Source: Herpetosiphonaceae bacterium
Lineage (GTDB): Bacteria > Chloroflexota > Chloroflexia > Chloroflexales > Kallotenuaceae
Assembly: GCA_013821605.1 (NCBI GenBank)
Contig: JACDGP010000023.1
Coordinates: 1-53,389 of the forward strand
DNA length: 53,389 nt
Direction: 5' to 3'
The notes under the pieces: model-generated
Seen by the model: the letters and a program-made list of their open reading frames with translations, nothing else
Told to the model about the DNA's origin: nothing
Databases searched by the model: none
In this document: piece after piece, positions 1 to 8,879 of the stretch
Layout of the letters: every line of letters begins with the position of its first letter
Numbering within the stretch: position 1 is the first letter of the stretch
Position numbers and translations under genes: made by a program

Positions 1-110
1 GTGATGCAGGTCAACGCGCCGGAGCGGCAGGCGCAGGCCGTAGAGATGATGGGTCGGGTCGATAACGGTGACCGTCTCGAGGGGAGCGGCCGTGCGATCA
101 ATAGGGGTAT
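1..110 (-). pseudogene. Remnant of a small ORF next to an IS element
   Basis: Read on the minus strand, this stretch is open and encodes a peptide containing VTVIDPTHHLYGLRLPL. That resembles the short (V)TxxDPTHPLYGxxxPL proteins often found beside insertion sequences (DUF5372-like, from memory). No start codon is visible and the window edge cuts the other end, so only a fragment can be claimed. It abuts an IS110 remnant on the other strand, which suggests the gene was broken by, or decayed with, the IS cluster. Confidence 0.3.
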
Positions 111-125
111 TCTCCGAAGACGGAT

Positions 126-578
126 ATGCAGCGGTTCCCGAGCGCGGCGCATCTGGCGTCATGGGCCGGAATGTGCCCGGGGAATAATGAAAGTGCAGGC
201 AAACGTCTAAGGGGTAAGACGCGGAAGGGCAGCCCCTGGTTGCGGCAGGTGTTAGTGGAAGCCGCGCATGGAGCAGCGGGGACCAAGAAGACCTATCTGG
301 GCGCACAGTACCGTCGCTTGCTGGTCCGGCGGGGCTGTCGTCGCGCGCTCATTGCAGTTGGCCACTCGATCCTGATCATTGTGTATCATGTTCTGACGCG
401 TAAAGAGATGTATCGTGATCTCGGCCCGAATTACTACGATGAGTTGGATCGGCAGGCGGTCGAACGGAAACTGGTCCGTCGGCTGGAACGATTGGGGTAC
501 GAGGTTCAGCTTCAGCCACAGCTGGGGGATGAACAAGACCAGCCGCCGGCAGTTGGGCCGCCGGCACTAGCGGCATGA
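126..578 (+). pseudogene. IS110-family transposase, C-terminal fragment
   Basis: The 150-residue product carries the C-terminal Transposase_20-type region of IS110 enzymes: an FPSAAHLASWAGMCPGNNESAGKR block at the start, then GKTRKGSPWLRQVLVEAAHGA and an ILIIVYHVLTRKEMYRDLG block near residues 95-115. Family members are usually 300-400 residues and begin with a RuvC-like DEDD domain. That domain is absent, because the upstream frame is interrupted by stops. It is therefore a decayed copy that cannot transpose by itself. IS110 elements lack conventional inverted repeats, so no ends can be drawn. Confidence 0.75.
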
Positions 579-623
579 TCAGGGCCAAGCGGCGCAGGCC
601 TACCCGAGCATTTGTAAGCGTAT

Positions 624-953
624 TTGCCAAGGAGAGGACGACATTTTCAGAGGAGTGATCAGGGGAGCCACTTCACCAGCCCGCAGTACACCCAGCTCTT
701 GCTGGATGGCGAGGTCCAGATCAGTATGGATGGCAAAGGGCGGGTCCTGGACAATATTTTCATCGAGCGCTTCTGGCGGACGGTGAAGTACGAGGATCTG
801 TACTTACAGGAGTATGACTCGCCCCGAGCCGTGCGCACGGGGCTGAGGCACTACATCACCAAGTATAACCAGGAGCGGCCGCATATGGCGCTCGACTATC
901 GGACACCAGCGGCAGTCTATTTCGGCACGGAGCGGTCGACGCCGGCTGCGTAA
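624..953 (+). pseudogene. IS3-family transposase OrfB, C-terminal fragment
   Basis: The fragment contains the second half of the IS3 integrase core: SDQGSHFTSPQYTQLL (second catalytic Asp region), then IERFWRTVKYEDLYL with the catalytic Glu, and the family ending YNQERPHMALDYRTPAAVY. The N-terminal HTH region and first catalytic Asp are missing, about 180 residues compared with a normal OrfB of about 280. It sits directly after the IS110 remnant, consistent with nested, decaying insertions. A possible right-hand terminal repeat lies downstream near 1061-1083. Confidence 0.85.
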
Positions 954-1332
954 CCAAGAGCCTGGTGGGCGGAGATGAGGACGGGTTCCCGCGTCCGCCC
1001 ACACCTGTCAAGTCTTTATTGCGCCTGAAAGGAGCGCGACCTACTGAAAACTCGTCAAATTGGTGTCTTGACAACTGGGACCACTATAAACTTACACGAC
1101 TTGGGCCATACGAGCATCCGTGAAACTACGGAGCGTCAATCCGTAATTCTACGGATGTAAGGACGGAGGCAGAGGACTACACTCATGGACATAAGCGACG
1201 CAGATGAACGATAGGAAGGAGGAATTGTTCTTTACGATTGACCTACATGCGTATTGTCTACCTCACCGGATACCGACCTTTGGCGAGGGTATTATAGGTG
1301 CCCATCACGTTTCCTAATTAGGAGGAGCCACT
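954..1332. other. Gene-free stretch; possible IS3 right end near 1061-1083
   Basis: No coding region is recognised here. At 1061-1083 the sequence ends in TTGACAACTGGGACCA, which resembles an IS3-type right terminal repeat read outward (TGGTCCC...). No matching left end survives in the window. The remainder appears to be leader sequence for the secreted-protein gene that starts at 1333, whose ribosome-binding site AGGAGG lies just upstream. Confidence 0.35.
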
Positions 1333-1779
1333 ATGACGACAAAAGGCAATGGTACGTGTCGGCTTACTCATCTTAACGAGCACCGTCATGTCGTCACACG
1401 ATGTGTATTAATTGGGGCAATGCTCATAACGACATTCCAGTTCATGTTTATGATCACTCCTGTTGGAGCATCGTCATGGAGCACGTTCAGCTCGGGTTAT
1501 TGTGGCCCACCGACTGCTACCGGCACCACACAGGTCAACTGGAGCGGTTATTCAGCGGGTACTTGGACTGATGCCACAAACTGGCTCTACTGGTGGGATG
1601 GTGCATCATGGTCCTTGCGCCGCAAAACTTTCCAAAGTGGTGGTGGAACAAATGGAACAACCCAAGCTTATTCTACATACGGTAGCGCGGCTGGACTGTG
1701 GGCATCAAATGGCACCATCCATGCTAGCTTTACTGGTGGTGTGCAACAGGATAGTTATGCACCTAATTTCTCCTGCTAA
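1333..1779 (+). CDS. Small secreted protein of unknown function
   Basis: I do not recognise this 148-residue family. The start is well supported by AGGAGG ending eight bases before ATG. Residues 1-46 form a long, probably Sec-dependent, signal region: a polar N-terminus, a hydrophobic stretch around 26-44 and a cleavage-like GA-SS site. The mature part of about 100 residues is rich in Ser, Gly, Thr and Trp, with only two cysteines (near its start, in YCGPP, and as the final residue), which could form one disulfide. The layout is like small exported bacteriocin-type or adhesive proteins, but no family motif supports either. It lies in an IS-rich zone next to another exported protein and shares its strong ribosome-binding site, so both could be exported under one condition. 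Confidence 0.6.
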   Translation: MTTKGNGTCRLTHLNEHRHVVTRCVLIGAMLITTFQFMFMITPVGASSWSTFSSGYCGPPTATGTTQVNWSGYSAGTWTDATNWLYWWDGASWSLRRKTFQSGGGTNGTTQAYSTYGSAAGLWASNGTIHASFTGGVQQDSYAPNFSC

Positions 1780-1892
1780 TTGAGCATCCTGGTGTTGTAC
1801 TATCATTACCGCTGTAGCACCACATCTATGTACTAGTTCGACGCGTCTGAGTACAGCAGGTACAATTTGTATTGCTGTTCTAGGAGGTCATT

Positions 1893-2519
1893 ATGTTCAC
1901 CAGCATGAAACTTCGGACACTCATTCTATCAATAGTAGTTCTGCTCGCATGTGGAACTGTTGGCGTCTTTGCCTATTCCAACAGTATTAAAGTGCGTAAT
2001 CCCGCAACGGATACGATTTCCGCAGGTACAATAACCCGGCCAGAAGGTGTCACAGCTATACCCGTGCCGCGTTTAGCACCTCCGGACTCTGTAGCGTTCA
2101 CTGCCAAATCAGTCGGCGCAAGTATTAAGTCTCCCGATGGTCGTGCTGTAGCTCAGCTACGGACGGCACCCCGTACCCTTTCTCAATCAGTCGCAGCCGA
2201 TTTTCCGGCTGGGCCTGCTACATCAGCAGGTGAATTCGCGTTCACCGTTCTATCCAGTATTCGATATACTGGAAGTGGACATACGGTGCTGGTAACAACG
2301 GCACGACCATCGGCTGCAGCGGCACGCGAAACACTAAGCCTCGGCAATAAAATAGTGCAGCTGGGAGATGGATCAACAGCGTATGCTCTAACGAAGATGT
2401 CTGGCTCCACACCGAATCAACTAGCTTGGGTCAAAGGAGACCTTATTATCACGATTGCGAGTGATCTTCCAATCGACACCCTCAAACCTTTGGCAGACAC
2501 CGTCATCATTAGTCAGTAA
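1893..2519 (+). CDS. Exported protein of unknown function
   Basis: The 208-residue product starts behind CTAGGAGGTCATT, a strong ribosome-binding site. Residues 6-27 are a hydrophobic signal segment. It contains LLAC (Cys20), close to but not a strict lipobox, so the protein may be a lipoprotein or be cleaved after VFA. The remaining 180 residues are Ala/Thr/Ser-rich and lack cysteine, with predicted beta character (alternating hydrophobics such as GHTVLVTTARP and DLIITIASDLP). The ending LADTVIISQ resembles anti-sigma or DUF4367-type proteins that finish a beta-sandwich, but I cannot assign a family. It lies 113 bases after the previous secreted gene and 180 bases before an IS4-family insertion. 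Confidence 0.6.
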   Translation: MFTSMKLRTLILSIVVLLACGTVGVFAYSNSIKVRNPATDTISAGTITRPEGVTAIPVPRLAPPDSVAFTAKSVGASIKSPDGRAVAQLRTAPRTLSQSVAADFPAGPATSAGEFAFTVLSSIRYTGSGHTVLVTTARPSAAAARETLSLGNKIVQLGDGSTAYALTKMSGSTPNQLAWVKGDLIITIASDLPIDTLKPLADTVIISQ

Positions 2520-2698
2520 CTTACGCCCATGGTACCGCACATTCGGCACTTTGTAGTACGACTACGGGTGCAGGTGCATCGAGTGCACGTACATCGCCAA
2601 GTCCTATCATTTCTTCCATAAATCGGGCTATACTGATACCAACCTCGCTACTCAAGATAAGCAAGTCAAGCGATAGCTACATCTTGTCCTCCTCACAT

Positions 2699-3964
2699 TT
2701 GACTACCGTACAGAAAATGTGTGCGGCTTAGGCGGCATGGCTCAGCACCGGAAGGACCGGCTTCGTCGGAAAGACGATGGGCACCAAGAACCCATTCGGA
2801 AGAGGAAGATGCTCCTTGAGACAGCGTGCAAGCAGCCGGACGCCCAGCCGAAACAGGCTGAGATCACACCGATCCTGCCGATGGAGCCGTCTGAGCCAGC
2901 CGTCACGCAGCGCGCATACCCCCAAATACACCAACCACAGGTACGCCAAGCACGAGGCGATCAGCAAGCGCGTCAGCCGCTGCGGGTCACACAGATGGCT
3001 GCGGTTGAGCTGGAAGCCGCGGCTTTTTTGGTCCGAAAAGAACGTTTCGATATGTGCCCGTTTCCGATAGGCTGCTAAGGCCGCATCCAAATCCAGCATG
3101 TTCGTCACGAGATAGAGCCGGTCCTCGTAAGCTGCCTCCCAAATCGCCAGGATGCTGACCGGCCCATACTAGGCGGCAGTTATCCAGGCGGGACGCACCG
3201 CCAGCAATTCACCACGGCTTGGGGCAAGCGCTCCGACGTGTCGCTCGTGGCCGTAGACTGTCATAACCAGATGAGGAGCGGTCCGGCACACATACTGCCA
3301 GTGGAACTCCCGCAGCAGCGCCTGCAGCTCCGTCCCATCAAACTCGCCATCGCCTAGCAGAATGACCTCAGCCTGTGTCGGGATGAGCGTCTGGAGGTGG
3401 GCGAGCAACGCGCAGTGCAGTGCTTGCGGGAAGTGGCCTTTCTTGCCGCGCACGACGAGCCAGGTCAAGGGCAAGGCGCGACCGTGGTAGACCACACTGA
3501 CCATCAAGGCGATGCAGCCACGTCCGACGACGCTGCCGTCAATCGCCAAGAGCAGTGGCTGGTGGGCAAGGTTCTGGAGCAGCGCCTGAGCGACCGGCAG
3601 AAACCAGGTGTCCAGCGTATGTGCGTCGTGCTTGAGCCAGCGGGGGTGCCCCCTGGGCCAAGCGGATCAGCAGACTTTCCTGGGTGGCAGCTCCACTGGG
3701 AGCATGATCGGCGATGGTTGACAAGTGGGCGCAGTGTCCACCCGCCAAGCCACAGATCATGGCGATCAGGGTGTTGAAATGGCGCTCACGATGGCCAGTG
3801 AGCTGCGGCTGATAGAATTGCATCAGGCCCCGTTTGATGGCATGATAGCGGCGGTACGTGTCACTCATCTGCTCCTCCAGACTGAAAGGTCAATAAGCAT
3901 GGAGAAGCATACCAGAGCTGGCACGTACCGTTGCTCTAGCTCATACTTTCTGTATGGTAGTCAA
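2699..3964 (-). mobile_element. IS4-family insertion sequence, structurally complete, transposase dead
   Basis: The ends are 18-bp inverted repeats: TTGACTACCGTACAGAAA at 2699-2716 and TTTCTGTATGGTAGTCAA at 3947-3964, matching at 17 of 18 positions. The element is flanked by an exact 8-bp direct repeat CCTCACAT at 2691-2698 and 3965-3972, the target-site duplication. Length is 1266 bp. The transposase on the minus strand has the IS4 Y(2)R(3)E(6)K signature. Intact ends and duplication show a fairly recent insertion. It landed 26 bp upstream of the lipoprotein gene at 3991 and probably separated that gene from its original promoter. Confidence 0.9.
2728..3868 (-). pseudogene. IS4-family transposase, inactivated by a frameshift and a nonsense codon
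   Basis: Read from 3868 downward, the frame runs MSDTYRRYHAIKRGL... to about 3650, where a G/C-rich run (GGGGGTGCCCCC) introduces a frameshift. The second frame carries AIDGSVVGRGC (catalytic Asp region) and LLGDGEFDGTEL, and then meets TAG at 3169-3171. Directly after that stop, the same frame continues as YGPVSILAIWE and into YRKRAHIETFFSDQK, the exact IS4 C-terminal motif. A CAG to TAG change explains the stop. Total coding length would be about 380 residues, normal for the family. The N-terminal frame choice is supported by the GAGGAGCAG ribosome-binding site before 3868. Confidence 0.85.
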
Positions 3965-3990
3965 CCTCACATCAGCGTGGAGAGGACAAG

Positions 3991-5124
3991 ATGCCTCAAT
4001 TTAAAGGTAAGTGTGGAACCATGATGATGCATCGGCTTCGTTTCAGATTACAGATCTTCTTCTTCACGTTGCTGTATGTATATGGCCTAGCGGGGTGCAC
4101 GCAAACGAACGGGCTGACACCCCCTGCTACGACACGTCAACCGGCAGCCACGGAGCAGCCAGCGTCCGTGATACGGGATGTAGTTGTCCACTCATCACTC
4201 TCATCACAGGTCGATATTCGTCCCTTCCCAGCCGGTATATCAGGGGAACGTGGTCTCGGGTATGTTCGGGCCGAAGATCGTACACTACCGGTAACGCAGC
4301 GTCCTCAAAATGACGAATTTCGCCTCGTTGCGACAAACAACTTTAATCCCTGGCTGATCCTGCTGAACAATACTGCATCACCAAAAACTTTTCTCATCAC
4401 AACGATCCTTGATTACCGTCAAGTACCATTCACCCTTGATGGCAAGCCTAGCTTGTTGCAGCTTGTTGAAGTTCCAGCTCATAAAGAGATGAACATCCCG
4501 TTCAGCCTCGATAGCCTTACACCCGGACGGCATGATGTCCAAGTGGTGGGCTTCGAAGATCCTTTCAACATGACCCTGGATATGAATTACCGCTCTGATA
4601 TTCACGGGAACGTTATCTCACGCCGAACTGCAGTGGTAGTGGGTGATACGCAAACACCTGCACGCACGCTTGATGTACTCAGTAACGCGTCCATTCCGAA
4701 TACGAAAGGTCCCGTGAATCTGGATGTGATGTTTCTGAGGCGGTCTGTTGGACATACGGAGCCTATCTCCCCACTCCGGAGAGCCTTGGTCTACACAGAC
4801 ACGGTGCTGCTCGGTCAACCGTACCCACTACAAATCGTTGTCTCACGCCTTAGCGAAAAAGCACCCCAACCTGATGCCGTCCGTGCAGTCGTGCCTTTTC
4901 TCGACTATCATCAGATCACACTCGACGGCAAGGATGTTCTCGCGGTACGCCTGGAGCCAAGCACAGAAGCAGTCGTGAATGCGGATCTGATGCTACCGAA
5001 AGAACGCGGTGTCCACCAATTCCAGGCAATCTATTTAGATAATCCGTACGCCAATATGCTCCAAGATACGCAAACGTCTCCATTTGTGATGGGCTCGATC
5101 CGGGCTGCCTTGGTTGTGAAATAG
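3991..5124 (+). CDS. Predicted lipoprotein of unknown function
   Basis: The 377-residue product has an N-terminal hydrophobic stretch (residues 20-35) ending in a lipobox, LAGC at residues 33-36, so lipid attachment at Cys36 on the outer face of the membrane is predicted. It is followed by a Thr/Pro/Gln-rich linker (about residues 38-60) and roughly 310 residues of beta-rich sequence. Two halves look alike: each has a (V/P)F(T/L)LDGKPSLLQLVEVP or FLDYHQITLDGKDVLAVRLEP segment followed by R(H/G)(D/V)(V/H)Q, suggesting two immunoglobulin-like domains. No enzyme motif is visible. The start at 3991 has AGAGGACAAG upstream; 4021 is an alternative that would shorten the signal peptide. The IS4 insertion ends 26 bp upstream. 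Confidence 0.65.
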   Translation: MPQFKGKCGTMMMHRLRFRLQIFFFTLLYVYGLAGCTQTNGLTPPATTRQPAATEQPASVIRDVVVHSSLSSQVDIRPFPAGISGERGLGYVRAEDRTLPVTQRPQNDEFRLVATNNFNPWLILLNNTASPKTFLITTILDYRQVPFTLDGKPSLLQLVEVPAHKEMNIPFSLDSLTPGRHDVQVVGFEDPFNMTLDMNYRSDIHGNVISRRTAVVVGDTQTPARTLDVLSNASIPNTKGPVNLDVMFLRRSVGHTEPISPLRRALVYTDTVLLGQPYPLQIVVSRLSEKAPQPDAVRAVVPFLDYHQITLDGKDVLAVRLEPSTEAVVNADLMLPKERGVHQFQAIYLDNPYANMLQDTQTSPFVMGSIRAALVVK

Positions 5125-5438
5125 AGCTAAGAGACGCAAACGACGGTTGTGCTGCTCACGCCAACCGTTGTACTACAGACCGCCTCTGCACATAGAACGT
5201 CCACGCCAAAAATGGCGGATGGCCCAGCATCTCCCATCGGGTGGCAAAGTATAATGTGGGAGATGATTACACTTCCCATCCCGCCACAGCACATGTGGCA
5301 AGCCGGCGCGCCATCTGCACATCCAGGATACGATGCACCGGTCCTTGCGTCCGGGCAGATTATGTTTGATATAGAGGACGATAGTACACGATAGCACTGC
5401 TCTACAGGCAGCAGACTCAATATATTGGGAGAAACTAT
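5125..5438. other. Intergenic stretch, no gene recognised
   Basis: A GTG-initiated 81-codon frame at 5149-5394 exists but has no ribosome-binding site or recognisable motif, and an equally long frame lies opposite. A weak inverted repeat (ACGGTTG ... CAACCGT near 5144-5168) follows the lipoprotein stop codon but has no T-run. GGGAGAAA just before 5439 is the ribosome-binding site of the next gene. Confidence 0.4.
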
Positions 5439-6490
5439 ATGATTGTCATGCACTGTCAAAACCCTCGGCGGCTACGGTTTCGACATATAAATATCAGCCT
5501 CATCTGCGGGATTGTTCTTTCCTTTATAGGTTTTGCAACAGTATTACCTGCTGATGCAACGAGCGGAATAGGTCCTAAATGGTGCTTCGCTCAAACGGGA
5601 CACTGCATCGACTCCAACTTCCAGTTGTACTGGGAGCAGCATGGTGGCTTGCCTGTCTTTGGCTATCCGCTGACGGAACCACGTGACGAACTCAACCAAG
5701 ACACGGGCAAACACTATCGCACGCAGTGGTTTGAGCGTGCTCGCTTCGAGTACCATCCCGAAAACCGTCCCCCCTACGACGTGCTGTTGGGTCGGCTTGG
5801 CGCTGATCAGTTCGCCGCAAATGGACTACCCGCTACCCGTGAAGCGGGACCGAAACTGGGCTGCTTATGGTTCCCACAAACCAGTCATACTGTCTGTGAT
5901 CAAGCACAAGCGCGTGGGTTCAAGTGGTACTGGCAGACACATGGGCTGCAAGACCCACAACTGAGCGCCATCAGCAAAGTCTTGCCCTGTTCGGATATCC
6001 TTTAACAGAGCTGCAGGTCGTCACGAATCTGAATGGTGATCGTGTACTCACCCAATGGTTTGAGCGAGCGCGCTTTGAATATCATCCTACCAAACCGCAG
6101 CCCTTCACCGTCTTGTTGGGCTTAATGGGCGTCGACCGCTACCCCGATGGGATGTTCACACCACCTGCGCCTTGCCAAGCGCCTGGAAATGTACCAAGTA
6201 ATGTGAGCGTGAGTAGTACCCCCTCCTTCTGCATTGGGTGGCGTGACACCTATAGCGATGAGCAGCGCTTTTTGATCACACTGAAATATCTGAACAGTGG
6301 CGAAGAATTTCGCTATATTACACCGCCGAATACCAACCAACTGTATGTGCCAGTAAGTGAAGCACCAACCACTGCAAGCTTCGAACAATGTACTGCCCGC
6401 AAAGATTTTCAAATCGAGGTGCAAGCCATTCGCCCAACGGCCGCTACAAGTGTTGGTCAAATGGCCGGTGAAGGCGAATGCCGGCACTAG
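5439..6490 (+). pseudogene. Secreted protein with two FGYPLTE/WFERARFEYHP repeats, frameshifted
   Basis: A signal peptide (hydrophobic residues about 21-40, then PADA) precedes two repeats of the pattern FAQTGHCIDSNFQLYW..HGGLPVFGYPLTE...TQWFERARFEYHP...VLLGRLG. The reading frame breaks in the second repeat at AGCAAAGTC (5973-5981). Adding one A gives S-K-S-L-A-L-F-G-Y-P and joins the two open frames precisely. After the second repeat come about 110 residues of unknown, Cys-containing sequence. The repeats match those in the convergent subtilase at 6603-8816 and are probably wall- or glycan-binding modules of Chloroflexota extracellular proteins (function inferred). As read, translation stops at 6005 after 188 residues. 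A sequencing error or slippage in the short A-run cannot be excluded. Confidence 0.75.
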
Positions 6491-6602
6491 CGTCTGTAAT
6501 CGCCGGTGGAATTCAAGCGTGCGTGGGTGAGGCCCCCGCCAAGGGGCAGGAGTCTCACATTCCCCATTGACCAAATGATGGGGAGCATGACGCGCAGCCC
6601 TG

Positions 6603-8816
6603 CTAGCCGTCAACGATACGGACGAAGATAGTGGCCTGGTGGCCGCTACTTGTGCCGTGGAAGACCGCCGACCACAACCCAGGCGTTAAGGCTGAGGTAT
6701 CAACGGCAACGCTGGCACTACCATCAGTAGCTGCGGTCAATTCAGTGGTGCTGCCTTTCGGTTGGTCCGCTACCTTGCCCTGCTCGTTGACAAACTGAAC
6801 CGTGATCTTTTCACCGGGCTGGAAGCCAGTGATCTGTAATTCGAGCGTGGTGCCAAACAGCACACAGTTGGCGGGAGCGATGACCACATCCTGAGCCGCC
6901 GGAATATTGGCACAACGATCCAAATTCGGTCCGGGCTGTGGAGTTGGCGATGGCCCAGGCAAAGCAGGACGCGCTAGTTCGTCACCCAGCAGGCCGAGTA
7001 GGACGCGATCAGTGCCACCTGGTAGCGAATGGTACTCGAAGCGCGCACGCTCAAACCATTGCGTAATGACATTGTCCCCGGCAGCATTGACTTCTTCTTG
7101 TGCTTCGGTCAGTGGCAGACCCCACAGTTGGAGTGAGCGGGCCTCCGCCGATAAGCCCGGCACATGCAAGCCGTGCGCCTCCCAGAAGACGCGGAAGGGT
7201 CCGCAGAGGGTATGACCGGTAGTGGCAAAGAAGCGGCAATCTGGGTCGCTGGGATCGCCGGGCGGCAAGCGCTGCCAATCTCGACCTGTCCGCAAGAGAC
7301 CGAGCTCGCCTAAGCGTCCGCCCAGCACGGTCGCGGCTGCACCCGGATTGGGATGGAGCTCGAAGCGTTGGCGCTCGAAGTATTGGACGCGGAAGGTGCC
7401 ATCAGGGGTCGTCTCATCGAACTCTTCGGAGATCGGATAGCCGAAGATTGGCAGGCCACCATTCGTGCTCCAATATGTTTTGAAGTCACCGTGCAACGTA
7501 TGGCCGGTCGCAGCGAAGAAGGTGGCATCAGCCGCCTTCGGATCGGCAACCGGGGCGAAGGACTGCGGGTAGGCCGCATCCACGGCCCGACCAGCATCGA
7601 CACGACCGGCCCCGTAGCCATCATCGCGCCCGAGAGTGCCGAGGTCTTGAGGGGTAGATAGCAGCAGCTGTTTGACCTGATCTGCGCTCAAGCTTGGGTT
7701 GACCGACAACACCAACGCCGCAACACCGCTCACCACCGCGCTACTGAACGAAGTACCACTATAAGCCCCATAAGCCAGCAGATCCTGATCATTGGCGATG
7801 CTGGCAATATTAACACCCGGAGCCGTGAGCCCAACGTTACCATTGCGGGTCGAAAACGAGGCCAGATGATCGGCGGCGTCGGTAGCGCCGACCTCAAGGA
7901 CCCCTGGGTAGATCCCTGGGTAGCTCGGAGCATTATCGGTGTCGCCGGAGTTGCCGGCGGCCGCCACCACCAGCACATTTTTGCTCAAGGCATAATTGAC
8001 CGCATCATGCAGCAGCGTCGAATCATAGGCCCCACCCAGACTCATGTTAATGATGCGCGCCCCATTGTCAACGGCAAACCGGATGCTCTGGGCTAGGCTA
8101 CCAGCGGTCCCACCCTGGCGACCAAGCGCTCGAATGGGCATGATGCGGCACTGCCAGCAGAGGCCGGCTACCCCCACGCCATTATCGCCGGGCGCAGCGA
8201 TGATGCCCGAAACAAACGTCCCATGGAAGACATCATCGAATGGCTGGTCGTTGCCTTCGACATAGTTATAACCGGCCACCAGCTTGTTTTGCAGATCAGG
8301 ATGATCCGGGTTCACGCCCGTATCGATCACCGCGACGATGACACCGGGTGAGCCGGTAGTCACATCCCAGCCATGACGCAGGTTGATCCGGTCGGGCAGG
8401 TATTGAAAGCCGAAGAGTGGATCGTTGGGCGTCCGGAGCACGTCATAGCGATAGTTCGGCTCGGCGAAGCGTACGGCAGGATCACGTTTGATCATCTCCA
8501 CCAGGGCCGGGATATCTGCTTGCGACGGGAGATCGAGCTGGTAGCTATTCTGCCCCAAAGCTGCGGCAGCGGTAATCTGTAAGTTGCCCCAACGGTTATG
8601 TAGCATGGTGACCGGGGCCACCGCGCTTTGAGCCGCGAGAACTGAGTCGCTCTGCAGGCCAACGATCAGTTGACCGGGCACAAAACCCGTGGCGCTGCGA
8701 TGGAGAGCCGAGTTTTGCCGGGCTGCAGGTTGCGCAGCGTGGGCAGTAGGCTGCCCATGTGCAGCCAGGCTAACGAGCAGGACGAGTAGCAGGGATAATG
8801 CTTGTCGACGACGCAT
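6603..8816 (-). CDS. Secreted S8 (subtilisin-family) serine peptidase with C-terminal repeats
   Basis: This is a 737-residue exported protease. Residues 1-28 form a signal peptide. Residues about 46-125 look like a propeptide (VPGQLIVGLQ...DPAVRFAEPNY), as in fervidolysin- or thermitase-type precursors. The catalytic triad is Asp165 (VIAVIDTGVNPDHPDL), His198 (FHGTFVSGIIAA) and Ser356 (YSGTSFSSAVVSG), with the oxyanion Asn289 in AAAGNSGD. After the catalytic domain, two repeats (about 433-510 and 530-620) carry FFAATGHT...YW..GGLPIFGYPISEE...YFERQRFELHP...LGGRLGELG, the same module as in the convergent gene at 5439-6490. A Pro-rich linker leads to a C-terminal beta domain (about 640-737, VVIAPANCVLFGTTLELQIT). 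Extracellular protein degradation is the expected role, with the repeats probably anchoring the enzyme. Confidence 0.92.
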   Translation of the reverse strand: MRRRQALSLLLVLLVSLAAHGQPTAHAAQPAARQNSALHRSATGFVPGQLIVGLQSDSVLAAQSAVAPVTMLHNRWGNLQITAAAALGQNSYQLDLPSQADIPALVEMIKRDPAVRFAEPNYRYDVLRTPNDPLFGFQYLPDRINLRHGWDVTTGSPGVIVAVIDTGVNPDHPDLQNKLVAGYNYVEGNDQPFDDVFHGTFVSGIIAAPGDNGVGVAGLCWQCRIMPIRALGRQGGTAGSLAQSIRFAVDNGARIINMSLGGAYDSTLLHDAVNYALSKNVLVVAAAGNSGDTDNAPSYPGIYPGVLEVGATDAADHLASFSTRNGNVGLTAPGVNIASIANDQDLLAYGAYSGTSFSSAVVSGVAALVLSVNPSLSADQVKQLLLSTPQDLGTLGRDDGYGAGRVDAGRAVDAAYPQSFAPVADPKAADATFFAATGHTLHGDFKTYWSTNGGLPIFGYPISEEFDETTPDGTFRVQYFERQRFELHPNPGAAATVLGGRLGELGLLRTGRDWQRLPPGDPSDPDCRFFATTGHTLCGPFRVFWEAHGLHVPGLSAEARSLQLWGLPLTEAQEEVNAAGDNVITQWFERARFEYHSLPGGTDRVLLGLLGDELARPALPGPSPTPQPGPNLDRCANIPAAQDVVIAPANCVLFGTTLELQITGFQPGEKITVQFVNEQGKVADQPKGSTTELTAATDGSASVAVDTSALTPGLWSAVFHGTSSGHQATIFVRIVDG

Positions 8817-8879
8817 AGGTACCTCGATGTGAATAATCCGGGCTATGCTACCAAGCCCCCTAAACGTGGCGCAACCGCA

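Noticed and set aside
5127-5459. 110-codon minus-strand open frame
   Set aside because: No ribosome-binding site or motif. It overlaps the start of the plus-strand gene at 5439, which has a good ribosome-binding site and recognisable repeats.
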